Origin: Anaerolineae bacterium
GTDB taxonomy: Bacteria > Chloroflexota > Anaerolineae > Aggregatilineales > Phototrophicaceae
DNA length: 64,000 bases
Assembly: GCA_022820665.1 (NCBI GenBank)
Contig: JAJEFB010000025.1
Location: 89,041 to 153,040 of the forward strand
Direction: 5' to 3'
Below, one piece after another: positions 16,392 to 25,820 of this stretch. Under the pieces are notes generated by a model. It was not told the origin of the DNA. It searched no databases and saw only the letters and a list, made by a program, of their open reading frames with translations. The stretch's first letter is position 1, and each line of letters opens with the position of its first letter. A program made the position numbers and the translations under genes.

Positions 16392-19292
16392 CTATACCGG
16401 CTGTGGCATGCGCAAGTACGGTTTCAGGTATTGACCGGTGAAACTTGCTTCGACTTCCGCCACCTCTTCCGGCGTACCTTGCGCGATGATCTCGCCGCCT
16501 CCGCCGCCGCCTTCGGGACCAAGATCAATGATATGGTCGGCAATCTTGATGATGTCCAGATTGTGCTCGATGACGACAATCGTGTTGCCGGTATTGGCAA
16601 GCTCCTGCAGTACGTTGATCAACTTGGCTACATCGACCGCGTGCAAGCCCGTCGACGGTTCGTCAAGGATGTAAAGCGTACGGCCTGTCGCCCGCTTGGA
16701 AAGCTCCCGACTGAGCTTGATACGCTGCGCTTCGCCGCCGCTCAACGTTGTCGCCGGCTGCCCGATCCGTATATATCCCAAGCCCACGGCGTCGAGCGTA
16801 GCGAGCTTTCGGCGGATGCGAGGCAGATTCTCAAAGAATTCCAATCCCTCGCTGACCGTGAGATTTAGCACGTCGGCAATGGATTTGCCTTTGAAATGAA
16901 CCTGCAAGGTCTCGCGGTTGTAACGCGATCCTCGGCAAACTTCGCATTGTACATAGACATCGGGCAAAAACTGCATTTCAATCTTGATCAGCCCCTGCCC
17001 CTCGCAATTTTCGCAGCGCCCGCCCTTGACGTTAAAGCTGAAGCGACCGGCTTTGTAACCGCGGATCTTGCTTTCCGGCAATTCAGCGAACAGGCTGCGG
17101 ATGTCATCAAACATCTTGGTATAAGTGCCGGGATTGCTGCGCGGGGTTCGACCGATTGGGCTTTGATCAATGTTGATGATCTTGTCGATCTCCTCGGCTC
17201 CGGTGATGGCATCGTGCGGACCCGCCCGTTCACGACTCTTGTTGATCAACTGCGCCAGGCGTCGATAAAGCGTCTCGACCACCAATGAGGACTTCCCGCT
17301 GCCGCTAACGCCGGTCACGCAGATCAGCTTGCACAGTGGAAAGCGAGCGTCAATGCTCTTGAGGTTGTTGGCTCGCGCCCCTTCAATGGTCAAGTACGCG
17401 CCGGAACCCGGGCGCCTGCTTTCCGGCAAGGGAATTTCAAAGCGGCCCGCCAGGTAATCCCCCGTCAAACTGCCATTCGCGAATTCGACCTGCCCGGGCG
17501 TACCGGCGGCGACCACCTCGCCGCCATGCTCGCCCGCGCCCGGTCCTAAATCGATCAACCAATCCGAGGAGCGCATGGTGTCTTCGTCGTGCTCTACGAC
17601 CAGTACGGTGTTGCCCAAATCGCGCAAACCCGTCAATGTCCGTATCAGCCGCTTGTTGTCCCGCTGGTGCAAGCCGATCGAGGGCTCGTCCAGCACATAA
17701 AGCACCCCTGTCAACTGGCTGCCCACCTGGGTCGCCAGGCGAATGCGCTGCGATTCGCCGCCGCTCAACGTGGCTGCGCTGCGAGACAATGACAGATAGT
17801 TAAGTCCGACATTGCTCAGGAATCCAACACGAGCTTCCAATTCCCTGAGCACCTGGTGAGCGATCTGTTGTTCGCGCTTGCTCAAGATTGCCTTGTCCCC
17901 GCGCAGAGAATCGACCCAGTCTTTTAGCTCGTCAATGGCTTTATGCGTAATGTCGTGAATCGTTTCATCATTGATAGTGACGGCAATCGCCTCTGGACGC
18001 AGCCGCTGACCATTGCAGTCCCGGCAGGGAATCTCGCGCATGTATTCGTTGATCTTGTTGCGGATGTAATCGGAAGCTGTCTGCTGATAGCGGCGCTGCA
18101 GGTTCGGTATCACGCCCTCGAAGCTGGTTGGATAAGTCCGTTCATAGCCGCTGGTATGCAAGTACTTGACTTCGAATTTTTCGCCGCCGTTGCCGTAGAG
18201 AACCAGATCCTGGTGACGTTTGCTGAGTCGCCTCCAGGGCAGATCCAGTCGAAATTCATATATTTCCGAAAAGCTTTGAAATACATTCCAGGTCCAGCCA
18301 TTCTTGTCATCCAGTCGCCAGCCATTGGCGTTAATCGCGCCGTCGGCAATGCTCAGGCTTTTGTCCGGTATCACCATCTCCGGGTCAATTTCGAGGCTGA
18401 ATCCCAATCCCTGGCAGCTTGGGCAGGCGCCGCTCGGCGTATTGAAGCTGAAGAGCCGCGGTTCCGGCTCCGGGACGCTGCCGTGACCGTTGGGGCAAGC
18501 CAGGTCTTCGCTGAAGAGATGATCAATCGAGTTCTCGCGGTCGGTCACGTCCTGGATAATGATTCTGCCATCGCCGAGTTCCAGCGCGGTTTCGATGGCG
18601 TCCGTCAGGCGCGTTTCAAATGCTGTCGCTTCGTCCGTCATCGCATCGTCGAAGTGACGAATGATTAGCCGGTCGACGACAATCTCAATATCGTGAATCA
18701 CATAACGGTCAAGTTCGATCTTCTCGTCCAGGTCTCGCACGTCGCCGTCAACGCGCACGCGCGCGAAACCCTGTTTGACAATGTCTTGCAAAGCTTTTAC
18801 GTGATTGCCCTTCTTGCGATGGATCACTGGAGCCAGTACCTGGATCCGGGCGTCGCGCGGCATGTTCTGCACCTGGTCGACAATCTGCTGCGCGCTCTGC
18901 GCGGAAACCTCAACGCCGCAAACCGGGCAATGTGGAATCCCCACGCGGGCAAAGAGCAAGCGCAAGTAGTCGTAGATCTCGGTTACTGTGCCAACCGTCG
19001 AACGCGGGTTGTGACTGACGCTCTTCTGGTCTATGGATACGGCCGGGCTAAGCCCCTCGATTTGGTCAACATCCGGTTTTTCCATGAGCCCCAGAAACTG
19101 ACGGGCATAGCTGCTCAAACTTTCAACATAGCGGCGTTGTCCTTCGGCAAAGATGGTATCGAAAGCCAGCGAAGACTTGCCGGAACCGGATAGCCCGGTG
19201 ATGACCACAAGGCGGTTGCGCGGGATCTCTACGTCGATATTCTTCAGGTTGTGTTCGCGCGCGCCGCGCACAACGATTTTGTCTTGCAGCAT
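16392..19292 (-). CDS. uvrA: Excinuclease ABC subunit A
   Basis: 966 residues, full length for UvrA, the damage-recognition ATPase of nucleotide excision repair that works as a dimer with UvrB in the cytoplasm. Two ABC ATPase modules are visible: Walker [15 protein letters not shown] near residue 32 and [14 protein letters not shown] in the second half, and the signatures [11 protein letters not shown] and [11 protein letters not shown]. Zinc-binding cysteines are present (CPVCG near 120, CENCEGQG and CEVCRG near 750-780). It starts [20 protein letters not shown], as in other UvrA proteins. I saw no LexA-like operator in the short upstream region. Confidence 0.97.
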   Translation of the reverse strand: MLQDKIVVRGAREHNLKNIDVEIPRNRLVVITGLSGSGKSSLAFDTIFAEGQRRYVESLSSYARQFLGLMEKPDVDQIEGLSPAVSIDQKSVSHNPRSTVGTVTEIYDYLRLLFARVGIPHCPVCGVEVSAQSAQQIVDQVQNMPRDARIQVLAPVIHRKKGNHVKALQDIVKQGFARVRVDGDVRDLDEKIELDRYVIHDIEIVVDRLIIRHFDDAMTDEATAFETRLTDAIETALELGDGRIIIQDVTDRENSIDHLFSEDLACPNGHGSVPEPEPRLFSFNTPSGACPSCQGLGFSLEIDPEMVIPDKSLSIADGAINANGWRLDDKNGWTWNVFQSFSEIYEFRLDLPWRRLSKRHQDLVLYGNGGEKFEVKYLHTSGYERTYPTSFEGVIPNLQRRYQQTASDYIRNKINEYMREIPCRDCNGQRLRPEAIAVTINDETIHDITHKAIDELKDWVDSLRGDKAILSKREQQIAHQVLRELEARVGFLSNVGLNYLSLSRSAATLSGGESQRIRLATQVGSQLTGVLYVLDEPSIGLHQRDNKRLIRTLTGLRDLGNTVLVVEHDEDTMRSSDWLIDLGPGAGEHGGEVVAAGTPGQVEFANGSLTGDYLAGRFEIPLPESRRPGSGAYLTIEGARANNLKSIDARFPLCKLICVTGVSGSGKSSLVVETLYRRLAQLINKSRERAGPHDAITGAEEIDKIINIDQSPIGRTPRSNPGTYTKMFDDIRSLFAELPESKIRGYKAGRFSFNVKGGRCENCEGQGLIKIEMQFLPDVYVQCEVCRGSRYNRETLQVHFKGKSIADVLNLTVSEGLEFFENLPRIRRKLATLDAVGLGYIRIGQPATTLSGGEAQRIKLSRELSKRATGRTLYILDEPSTGLHAVDVAKLINVLQELANTGNTIVVIEHNLDIIKIADHIIDLGPEGGGGGGEIIAQGTPEEVAEVEASFTGQYLKPYLRMPQPV

Positions 19293-19389
19293 TGTTGTTT
19301 TCCGTTAAGAAAGCATGATTGAATCACACATGACAATTGCGGATACTTGGACGCCGGATGCTTCGATCGCTAGCGAAACCTGAGACTGC

Positions 19390-19395
19390 TATAAT
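19390..19395 (+). promoter_or_regulatory. Candidate -10 box for gcdH
   Basis: A perfect TATAAT at 19390-19395 in the divergent uvrA/gcdH intergenic region, with no convincing -35 box. The 5' leader would be about 145 nt. A short ORF beginning at ATG 19422 is present but shows no sign of being real. Confidence 0.35.
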
Positions 19396-19546
19396 CGAAT
19401 ACTTATTGTAACCCTTATTGAATGAGCAGTGAACAGACAAATCCATTAAGGCAGGGCGATCGCGGTCGCTCATTCGCGTTTATTCCACGTTCACTTTGGC
19501 TTCGAGTCTCGGTAAGATGGTTGTCAACAAACATGCAGAGGTGCAA

Positions 19547-20740
19547 ATGCCAAGCCAGTTTCAGTGGGACGATCCTTTTCTGCTAGAAGATCAGTTGAGC
19601 GAAGAAGAGCGCATGGTGCGCGATCTGGCTCACGAATATTGCCAGAACAAGCTCATGCCGCGTATTTTGAAAGCCAACCGCAGCGAGACCTTCGACCGCG
19701 CAATCTATTACGAGATGGCGGAACTGGGCATGTTGGGCGCGACCCTGCCTGAAGAACATGGGGGCGCCGGCTTAAGCTACGTCTCTTACGGACTAATCGC
19801 TCGTGAAATTGAACGCGTCGACAGCGGCTATCGCAGCGCCATGAGCGTGCAGAGCTCGCTGGTGATGTATCCCATTTACGCCTATGGGACAGATGCGCAA
19901 AGAGAGAAATACCTTCCCAGGCTGGTCAATGGCGAGTGGATCGGCTGCTTTGGATTGACCGAACCGAATCATGGCAGTGATCCCGGCGCTATGGAAACGC
20001 GCGCGACCAAAGTTGACGGCGGCTGGATTGTACATGGCAACAAAATGTGGATCACCAATTCCCCGATCGCGGATGTTTTCATCATCTGGGCGAAAGCCTA
20101 CGGAGGCAATGGCGGCAGCGACGGCGCTATCCGAGGATTCATCCTGGAGCGCGGCATGGATGGTCTGTCGACGCCCGCAATCGAGGGCAAATTCAGTTTG
20201 CGCGCCAGCAGCACCGGCGAAGTCGTCATGGACGAGGTCTATGTTCCGGACGAGAACCTTCTGCCCAATGCCAGCGGATTGAAGGGTCCCTTCGGCTGCT
20301 TGAATCGCGCCCGCTACGGCATCGCCTGGGGCGCGTTGGGGGCAGCGGAGTTCTGCTGGCACGCGGCGCGCAGATATACGCTGGATCGGACGCAGTTCGG
20401 TCGTCCGCTGGCCGCGAATCAACTGATTCAGTTCAAGCTGGCGCAGATGATGACGGACATCACCCTGGGTCTGCAAGGCGCGCTGCGCGTCGGACGCCTC
20501 TGGGACCAGGGCAAAGCAAAACCCGAGATGATTTCCTTGGTCAAGCGCAATTCCTGCGGGGTGGCGCTCGACATTGCCCGCGCCTCCCGCGATATGCACG
20601 GCGGCAACGGTATCTCGGACGAGTTTCACGTCATCCGCCATGTGATGAACCTGGAAGCCGTCAACACCTACGAAGGCACAAGCGACATTCACGCCTTGAT
20701 CCTTGGACGGGCGCAAACGGGCATACAAGCCTTCATGTGA
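19547..20740 (+). CDS. gcdH: Glutaryl-CoA dehydrogenase-type acyl-CoA dehydrogenase
   Basis: 397 residues from ATG 19547, chosen because AGAGGTG lies just upstream; the TTG at 19496 is less likely. The FAD-dependent acyl-CoA dehydrogenase fold is complete: [18 protein letters not shown] in the middle domain and [16 protein letters not shown] near the C-terminus. [16 protein letters not shown] contains the catalytic Glu in the C-terminal position typical of glutaryl-CoA dehydrogenase, and [13 protein letters not shown] matches the GCDH substrate pocket. It would convert glutaryl-CoA to crotonyl-CoA in lysine/tryptophan catabolism. No ETF or other degradation gene is adjacent. Confidence 0.88.
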   Translation: MPSQFQWDDPFLLEDQLSEEERMVRDLAHEYCQNKLMPRILKANRSETFDRAIYYEMAELGMLGATLPEEHGGAGLSYVSYGLIAREIERVDSGYRSAMSVQSSLVMYPIYAYGTDAQREKYLPRLVNGEWIGCFGLTEPNHGSDPGAMETRATKVDGGWIVHGNKMWITNSPIADVFIIWAKAYGGNGGSDGAIRGFILERGMDGLSTPAIEGKFSLRASSTGEVVMDEVYVPDENLLPNASGLKGPFGCLNRARYGIAWGALGAAEFCWHAARRYTLDRTQFGRPLAANQLIQFKLAQMMTDITLGLQGALRVGRLWDQGKAKPEMISLVKRNSCGVALDIARASRDMHGGNGISDEFHVIRHVMNLEAVNTYEGTSDIHALILGRAQTGIQAFM

Positions 20741-20792
20741 GCCTTGTGCCGATGAATCTGTCTATTGAATGACCTAGTCAGGAGTACAGCGG

Positions 20793-21002
20793 ATGACCAC
20801 CTTGAATCTTGAGATTCCCAATATCGGATGCGCCGGTTGCGTACAGGCGATCAAGAACGAATTGACCGAACTTGAGGGCGTGAGCAGCGTCAGCGGCGAC
20901 GTGCAGATGCGCGCCGTTCAGATCGAATTCGACGCGCCGGCTACTCAGGACAGCATTGTAGCGGCGCTCGAGAAAATCGATTATCCCCCGGCAAGCGCGT
21001 AG
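20793..21002 (+). CDS. Small heavy-metal-associated (HMA) domain protein, CopZ-like
   Basis: 69 residues forming a single HMA domain with the metal-binding motif IGCAGCVQAIKNEL (Cys13 and Cys16 of a CxxC). The rest follows the beta-alpha-beta pattern of copper chaperones (VQIEFDAP, then SIVAALEKIDY). Such proteins carry Cu(I) or similar soft metals in the cytoplasm, usually to a P-type ATPase, which is not encoded nearby. The start has AGGAG about 10 nt upstream. It sits between an acyl-CoA dehydrogenase and a methyltransferase, so context gives no further clue. Confidence 0.85.
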   Translation: MTTLNLEIPNIGCAGCVQAIKNELTELEGVSSVSGDVQMRAVQIEFDAPATQDSIVAALEKIDYPPASA

Positions 21003-21030
21003 CCTGTAGCAACTTCGCGGGGCGAGCCGC

Positions 21031-21804
21031 ATGACCGCTGATTTCGGACGCGCGGCAGCCGACTACAGTCGCCATCGGGCCGGCTTTCCCGAAGCATTCT
21101 TCGCTCGCATAGAGTCCAGGGACCTCATCCGTGCCGGGACGCGCCTGCTCGACCTGGGCACAGGCACCGGATCGATCGCTCGCGGCATGGCTCGACGAGG
21201 CTGCCATACCTTTGCGCTGGATATTGCGCCGCAACTGCTGTCGCAAGCCAGGAGACTGGACCTGGACGCGGATATGCATACCGCGTATTTCCTGGCCCAG
21301 GCGGAACAATGCCCCATCGCTTCAGACGCCTTTGATATCGTGACCGCCGGGCAATGCTGGCATTGGTTTGACGGCTTGCGAACGGCGCGAGAGACCGCGA
21401 GGATGCTCGTTCCCGGCGGCGCGATTGTCATCGCGCATTTTGATTGGCTGCCGCGCGCCGGGAACCTGGTTGCGGCCACCGAAGCGCTCATCAAGCAACA
21501 CAATCCTTCCTGGTCTCTGGGCGGCGGCAACGGCTTCTACCCGCAATGGCTGAACCATCTTGGCGACGCCGGTTTCGTCGACTTGGAGACCTTCTCCTTC
21601 GACCTGGACGTGACCTATACCCAGGAAGCCTGGCGCGGTCGTATTCGCGCCAGCGCCGGCGTCGCCGCCTCGCTCCCAGAGCCGCAAGTCCTCGCCTTCG
21701 ACAAAGATATGGGACGTCTCCTGCGCGATTCCTTCCCGGCGGATCCGTTGGAGATTCCGCATCGGGTCTTCGTCGTCCTGGGCAAGAATCCAGCGCAGAA
21801 GTGA
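21031..21804 (+). CDS. Class I SAM-dependent methyltransferase
   Basis: 257 residues. The N-terminus FGRAAADYSRHRAGFPEAFF and the SAM motif LLDLGTGTGSIARGMARRG (about 39-57) identify a Methyltransf_11-type enzyme. Motif II is LDIAPQLL and a later loop reads AGQCWHWFDG, common in the UbiE/small-molecule subgroup. The substrate is unknown. It begins 28 nt after the HMA gene and is probably in the same transcript. Confidence 0.85.
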   Translation: MTADFGRAAADYSRHRAGFPEAFFARIESRDLIRAGTRLLDLGTGTGSIARGMARRGCHTFALDIAPQLLSQARRLDLDADMHTAYFLAQAEQCPIASDAFDIVTAGQCWHWFDGLRTARETARMLVPGGAIVIAHFDWLPRAGNLVAATEALIKQHNPSWSLGGGNGFYPQWLNHLGDAGFVDLETFSFDLDVTYTQEAWRGRIRASAGVAASLPEPQVLAFDKDMGRLLRDSFPADPLEIPHRVFVVLGKNPAQK

Positions 21805-22025
21805 GGCGCGTACAGTCAGGGCATCGCTTCAAATTGTTTTTTCACCGCAAAGACACGAAGAACACAGGGCTTAAGCCCTTTACCGGGGAAAGCTCCGCTA
21901 AATCTGCTCCAAAAACTACGAGCGCAACTTTTGACCTGGCGCCAAATCTTACTGCAACAACAAACAAGCCTGTATTATCAATAAAAGCCTTTTCGCTGGA
22001 GCAAATGCGTGGGACGAATCCTCGC
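21805..22025. other. Intergenic region with a repeat fragment
   Basis: 221 nt between convergent genes. Around 21839-21859 it holds a one-sided copy of a TTCACCGCAAAGACACGAAG-type dispersed repeat, followed by a small palindrome, GGGCTTAAGCCC, at 21867-21878. The remaining part is AT-rich and I see no ORF in it. Confidence 0.4.
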
Positions 22026-22805
22026 TCAATCTGAGTTGGCCGCTTTCATCGTCTCAATTTCGCGTTGTTCCCTATCGTCAGATGTCTCGATTTCAAATAC
22101 GTGCAGGGCGCATTTGATTGCGCCTTCTCCGCCATCCGCAAGGTAGAACTTCCCGTCAACTCTCATACAGTCAAGCGGGCGGCATAGATCAAAATATGTC
22201 AAACACTCTCGCAAGTCTGGCAGCTCAAGCGCATCTGCCGGCAATCGGTGCAAGAGATGTACCTCAATGGAGTCGTAGTCGCAGTCAAGATCGTGATCGT
22301 CTCTCTGCGCCGCCGGGAGACGAAAGGCGACGCGAATACGCCGGCAAAGCAAAAAATCGCCGTCATAATACGGGCAGCAGGACAGGACAATGCTCTCGGC
22401 AACGCCCAGCAGGCGCAGCGGGTCAATTTCCCAGTCCAGGTAGTCGAGCAAAGCGATCTTTTCGGCGATGCTCAAATCGCGCACTAAACTCTCGATCCGC
22501 TCGTCAGCCATAGTGCCACGCCAGCGCGCGCCGGAAAAATCCAAATGATTGAAGACCGTCGTTTTTGACGGAGTAACGTATAGCTCCGGCAATGGCAAAG
22601 GCGCGGGCGCCGGGACCGTTCCGCATTGTTCATCGACTGTCTCAAGCAAGCCTTCGCTCAGCGAGATTTTATGTTGCGCCAGCCAATCGTGCTCGCCATA
22701 AAGTTCTTCAACGTAGATGAAGCCTTCACGGTCTACACCCAACAATGCGCAATCGCCGGCGTGCGACAATTCAATCGTGGTCAAAAGCTTTAGCGCATCC
22801 AACAC
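22026..22805 (-). CDS. Hypothetical protein, 259 residues
   Basis: I do not recognise a family. Start is GTG 22805, supported by a promoter-like TATAAT on the minus strand about 35 nt upstream. The protein is acidic and rich in Leu and Asp, without signal peptide or membrane helix. Two cysteine-containing hydrophobic segments (VLSCCPYYDGDFLLCRRI and YFDLCRPLDCMRV) and a Pro-rich stretch (VPAPAPLPLPELYV, about 64-77) are visible. It is probably cytosolic. It lies alone between convergent methyltransferase and divergent anchored-protein genes. Confidence 0.6.
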   Translation of the reverse strand: MLDALKLLTTIELSHAGDCALLGVDREGFIYVEELYGEHDWLAQHKISLSEGLLETVDEQCGTVPAPAPLPLPELYVTPSKTTVFNHLDFSGARWRGTMADERIESLVRDLSIAEKIALLDYLDWEIDPLRLLGVAESIVLSCCPYYDGDFLLCRRIRVAFRLPAAQRDDHDLDCDYDSIEVHLLHRLPADALELPDLRECLTYFDLCRPLDCMRVDGKFYLADGGEGAIKCALHVFEIETSDDREQREIETMKAANSD

Positions 22806-22840
22806 TATCGCAGCCTTTGTACATAACTAGATGGCACAAC

Positions 22841-22868
22841 ATTATACCCGTTACAATTGCCTTCCCAA
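22841..22868 (-). promoter_or_regulatory. Candidate promoter of the 259-residue hypothetical gene
   Basis: On the minus strand, TATAAT (complement of 22841-22846) is preceded by TTGGGA (complement of 22863-22868) with a 16-nt spacer. The transcript would begin about 28 nt before the GTG start. Confidence 0.45.
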
Positions 22869-22964
22869 TAATGGCATCGGAGAGCTTTCTTCCGAGACGG
22901 AGAATCGGACGTGTTTTAGTCGCCGTCACAAGCCGGCTACGTCCCCGGTTCGCGGGTTATGTCG

Positions 22965-22993
22965 TTTACGCCAACAACTGACTGTGATACAAT
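22965..22993 (+). promoter_or_regulatory. Candidate promoter of the anchored hypothetical gene and mtaB
   Basis: TTTACG (22965-22970) and TACAAT (22988-22993) are separated by 17 nt, 17 nt upstream of the ATG at 23011. It is divergent from the promoter at 22841-22868. Confidence 0.5.
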
Positions 22994-23010
22994 CGCGCGG
23001 CAAGCAAACG

Positions 23011-23934
23011 ATGAGTAATGTCCTTGTGACGGAATCCACTAGCCGTCTGCGAAGGCTTCAAGGCTTGGCAAGACCTGGATCGGCAATCAGCGTATTGTTG
23101 CTGGCGCTGGTCGCGGGCAACCTTCTCTACGCCCATTTTGATCGAGCCAGGGACCCAATCGTCGGCGTCCCAGGCGACTTGCTCTACGTTGCGACCTTCG
23201 ACGGCTATCTTGACGAGTGGGATCTCTACGATGGTCAGCAGAGCGCGTCGATCAAAGACGGTCGATTGCGACTGGCGCTTTCCAGCGCGCAAACCGCGAG
23301 TTGGTCGGTTGCGCGTCATCATTTTATTGAATTTGACATCAGCGTTGCGGCCAGCGCAGCAGCTGGTCCGATCGATAACGCGTTTGGCATCGTGTTTGCC
23401 ATGCAAAGCCCATCAGAAGAAGCCTGCGATCTGCCAGCAGTGATTTTCTGCGGCATTGGTCAATTGTCTGCGTTGTTGAGCGCTGCGCTGCGACAAGTCC
23501 TTGACCCGGTAGCCGAGACTCATTATTACGCTTTTCTTATTAGCAGCGATGGCTATTATGCGCTGGAACGGATCGTCGATGGCATTCGGGAAGTATTAAG
23601 CACTTGGATCCCTTCTCCAAGTATTCACCAGAACTTGGGGGCGCAGAACAGGATCCGCGTCATCGCTCAGGGAACGGAACTAAGGTTCTTTGTCAACGGA
23701 GACCAAGTGATGCTTTGTATTCCCAGTGAGCCCGGGGCAAGCAGTACATTCACAAACGGCGAATGTATCGGCGGACGCATGGTAGAAGGGTTTCAAGCGC
23801 CGCATCCCTTGCAAGGGCAACTGGGATTAATCGCGCAAGCGACACAGACAGGCGGCGGCGGCGTAATCGTTGATTTCGACAATATTACCGTTTTCAGCCC
23901 GAACGTTGCTGGTGGAGAGGACGCCAAATTATGA
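23011..23934 (+). CDS. Hypothetical membrane-anchored protein with a concanavalin-like (LamG/DUF1080-like) outer domain
   Basis: 307 residues from ATG 23011, which follows a promoter-like sequence; the open frame upstream to 22831 is not coding-like. One membrane helix at about 31-47 (ISVLLLALVAGNLLYAHF) is followed by an all-beta domain containing ATFDGYLDEWDLYDGQ and, near the end, GGGGVIVDFDNITVF, the pattern of LamG or DUF1080 folds that bind carbohydrate or polymer. Six cysteines occur in the outer domain. It overlaps mtaB by ATGA, so the two are translationally coupled, although a joint function is not obvious. Confidence 0.65.
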   Translation: MSNVLVTESTSRLRRLQGLARPGSAISVLLLALVAGNLLYAHFDRARDPIVGVPGDLLYVATFDGYLDEWDLYDGQQSASIKDGRLRLALSSAQTASWSVARHHFIEFDISVAASAAAGPIDNAFGIVFAMQSPSEEACDLPAVIFCGIGQLSALLSAALRQVLDPVAETHYYAFLISSDGYYALERIVDGIREVLSTWIPSPSIHQNLGAQNRIRVIAQGTELRFFVNGDQVMLCIPSEPGASSTFTNGECIGGRMVEGFQAPHPLQGQLGLIAQATQTGGGGVIVDFDNITVFSPNVAGGEDAKL

Positions 23935-25211
23935 AAGTGCATCTGCGAATGGTGGGCTGTCGACTCAATCAGAGCGAAATCGACTCTATGGCTCGTCAGT
24001 TTCAGGGCATGGGCCACGAGGTTGTCGACCGCCCGGAAGATGCCGATCATTTTGTCTTGAACACCTGCGCCGTAACGCAGGAGGCCAGCAAAACCAGCCG
24101 CAAACTGGCTCGTGAGTTCCATCGCTCCAATCCACAAGCCGAGACCACGGTTACGGGATGCTACGCTCAGATCGCGCCGAAGGAGCTAGATGCACTGCCC
24201 GGCGTCTCTCGCGTAATAGGCAATGCCGACAAAGACGAGCTGGTGTCCTTCGTCACTGGCGAAGGGATCAAGGTCTTCGACAGTGAGCCGATCGAGCGGA
24301 CGCTACCCGCCCAAAGCCTGAGCCGTACACGGGCGTTCGTGAAAGCGCAGGACGGTTGTGACAACGAATGTACGTTTTGTGTAACGACAATTGCCCGCGG
24401 CCGTGGTCGCAGCCGCGCGATCGACGAGGTGCTGAGAGAAGTAAATACACTGCGCCAACTTGGCTATCAAGAAGCCGTGCTAACCGGGGTGCACCTCGGC
24501 AGCTATGGTCAGGACCAAGGCTTAATTGACGGACTTGCGCGGTTGGTCCAGGCTCTGTTGCAGCATAGCGACATGCCTCGCCTGCGCCTCTCGTCCCTGG
24601 AGCCCTGGGATCTTGCGCCGGGTTTCTTCGAGCTGTGGCAGGATCCCCGTCTTTGCCGTCACCTGCACCTGCCCTTGCAGAGCGGCTGCGACGCCACCTT
24701 GAAACGCATGCGGCGCAACACCAATCAAGAGGCATTTCGCGCGCTGGTGCATGCCGCGCGAGAAGCCATCCCCGGACTGCGCATAACAACTGACGTAATC
24801 GTAGGATTCCCCGGCGAAACCGACAGGGAATTCGCGACGTCCCGCGCGTTCATCGAGGAGATGAGTTTCGACGGGCTGCACGTTTTTCGTTACAGCAGCC
24901 GTCCCGGAACGCCAGCCAGCCGCATGAAAAACCAGGTGAGCAACCAGGTCAAGAGAGGACGAAGCGCGGAACTGCTGGCTATATCCGATTCTATGGAAGA
25001 AAACTTTGCGGCGAGGCTCGCCGGGACACAGCAGAACGTGCTGTGGGAGCAAATCACTGCCGCTACGCCGGAAGGTTTTGTTCATAACGGCTATACGGAC
25101 AATTACATGCGGGTCAAGGCTGTGCACCCGAGGAATTTAAGCAACCGCATCTGCGTCACAGATCTCGGAGAATTCACGGACGGCGTGATTCATGGTACAG
25201 TACGCTTATAG
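23931..25211 (+). CDS. mtaB: tRNA (N6-threonylcarbamoyladenosine37-C2)-methylthiotransferase
   Basis: 426 residues. N-terminal UPF0004 domain starting VHLRMVGCRLNQSEIDSM with iron-sulfur cysteines (VLNTCAVT, VTGCYAQ), a radical-SAM core with CDNECTFC (about 143-150) and LPLQSGCDATLKRM, and a C-terminal TRAM-like part. The start MVGCRLNQSE is characteristic of MtaB rather than MiaB or RimO. It adds a methylthio group to t6A37 in tRNAs reading ANN codons. Stop at 25209-25211 abuts a perfect palindrome CTTGCGATCGCAAG (25212-25225). Confidence 0.9.
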   Translation: MKVHLRMVGCRLNQSEIDSMARQFQGMGHEVVDRPEDADHFVLNTCAVTQEASKTSRKLAREFHRSNPQAETTVTGCYAQIAPKELDALPGVSRVIGNADKDELVSFVTGEGIKVFDSEPIERTLPAQSLSRTRAFVKAQDGCDNECTFCVTTIARGRGRSRAIDEVLREVNTLRQLGYQEAVLTGVHLGSYGQDQGLIDGLARLVQALLQHSDMPRLRLSSLEPWDLAPGFFELWQDPRLCRHLHLPLQSGCDATLKRMRRNTNQEAFRALVHAAREAIPGLRITTDVIVGFPGETDREFATSRAFIEEMSFDGLHVFRYSSRPGTPASRMKNQVSNQVKRGRSAELLAISDSMEENFAARLAGTQQNVLWEQITAATPEGFVHNGYTDNYMRVKAVHPRNLSNRICVTDLGEFTDGVIHGTVRL

Positions 25212-25229
25212 CTTGCGATCGCAAGTACC

Positions 25230-25268
25230 GCGTCGCAGTCGTTTGCTTGAGCGACGCGTTTGTTCAAA
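25230..25268 (+). repeat. Partial copy (D) of the CGTCGC..GCGACG intergenic repeat
   Basis: GCGTCGC (25230-25236) and GCGACGC (25251-25257) form a perfect 7-bp stem and are followed by GTTTGTTCAAA. The end resembles the right end of the repeats at 29417-29508 and 44054-44139. Only the hairpin end is conserved, so homology is tentative. I see no ORF in the 158-nt gap between mtaB and yqeY. Confidence 0.35.
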
Positions 25269-25369
25269 GGCAAGAGTACGAATGCCGGAACATGGGCAGC
25301 TTGAAATACGAATCAATTACGGACTCGTTCTGATGCCAATGCGATGTGCGAGAACGTGAAGACTGAAAT

Positions 25370-25816
25370 ATGAGCAAACTGAAGACACAATTGCAATCCG
25401 CGCTGAAAGAGGCGATGAAAGCCAGGGACAGTAAAGTCCGCAATGCGATTCGTCTGCTCAACAGCGCGATAAAGCAAGTCGAAATAGATACGAGAACTGC
25501 GCTCGACGACGAAGGCGTGCAAGCTGTCTTGCAAAAGGAAGCCAAGCAATATCGCGAAACCATTGCCGAATTGGAAGCGGCGGGACGCGCTGAGGAAATA
25601 GCGAGCGCGAGATTCGACTTGGAGGTGATTGAGCGCTTTCTACCAAGCCGACTTACTGAAGACGAACTCCGGCAGATTGTTCGGCGGGCTATTGACGAGA
25701 CCGGCGCCAGCTCCATGCGCGAGATGGGTGAGATCATGCGGGCTGTTATGCCGCAGGTTCGCGGTCGCGCCGACGGCAAAGAGGTCAACTCCCTGGTAAA
25801 AGAGATCTTGAGTTGA
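25370..25816 (+). CDS. yqeY: GatB/YqeY domain-containing protein
   Basis: 148 residues, the normal length. It starts LKTQLQSALKEAMKARDSKV, followed by NAIRLLNSAIKQVEID and the C-terminal helical bundle RGRADGKEVNSLVKEIL, all typical of YqeY. The family is thought to act on tRNA or translation, by resemblance to the tail of GatB; the exact role is unknown. In many bacteria rpsU precedes it; here rpsU is not upstream. pgpH begins 4 nt later, so it leads a yqeY-pgpH-ybeY-dgkA operon. Confidence 0.9.
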   Translation: MSKLKTQLQSALKEAMKARDSKVRNAIRLLNSAIKQVEIDTRTALDDEGVQAVLQKEAKQYRETIAELEAAGRAEEIASARFDLEVIERFLPSRLTEDELRQIVRRAIDETGASSMREMGEIMRAVMPQVRGRADGKEVNSLVKEILS

Positions 25817-25820
25817 ACCA

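Noticed and set aside
15699..16868. 389-codon ORF on the plus strand
   Set aside because: Spans two well-supported minus-strand genes (GT1 and uvrA) and has no family features.
19422..19546. Short ORF in the gcdH leader
   Set aside because: No ribosome site or recognisable peptide, no Cys/other codon run, and no terminator downstream; unlike the leader at 32002 there is no attenuator logic.
25212..25369. rpsU expected upstream of yqeY
   Set aside because: Neither strand of the 158-nt gap encodes an S21-like sequence.
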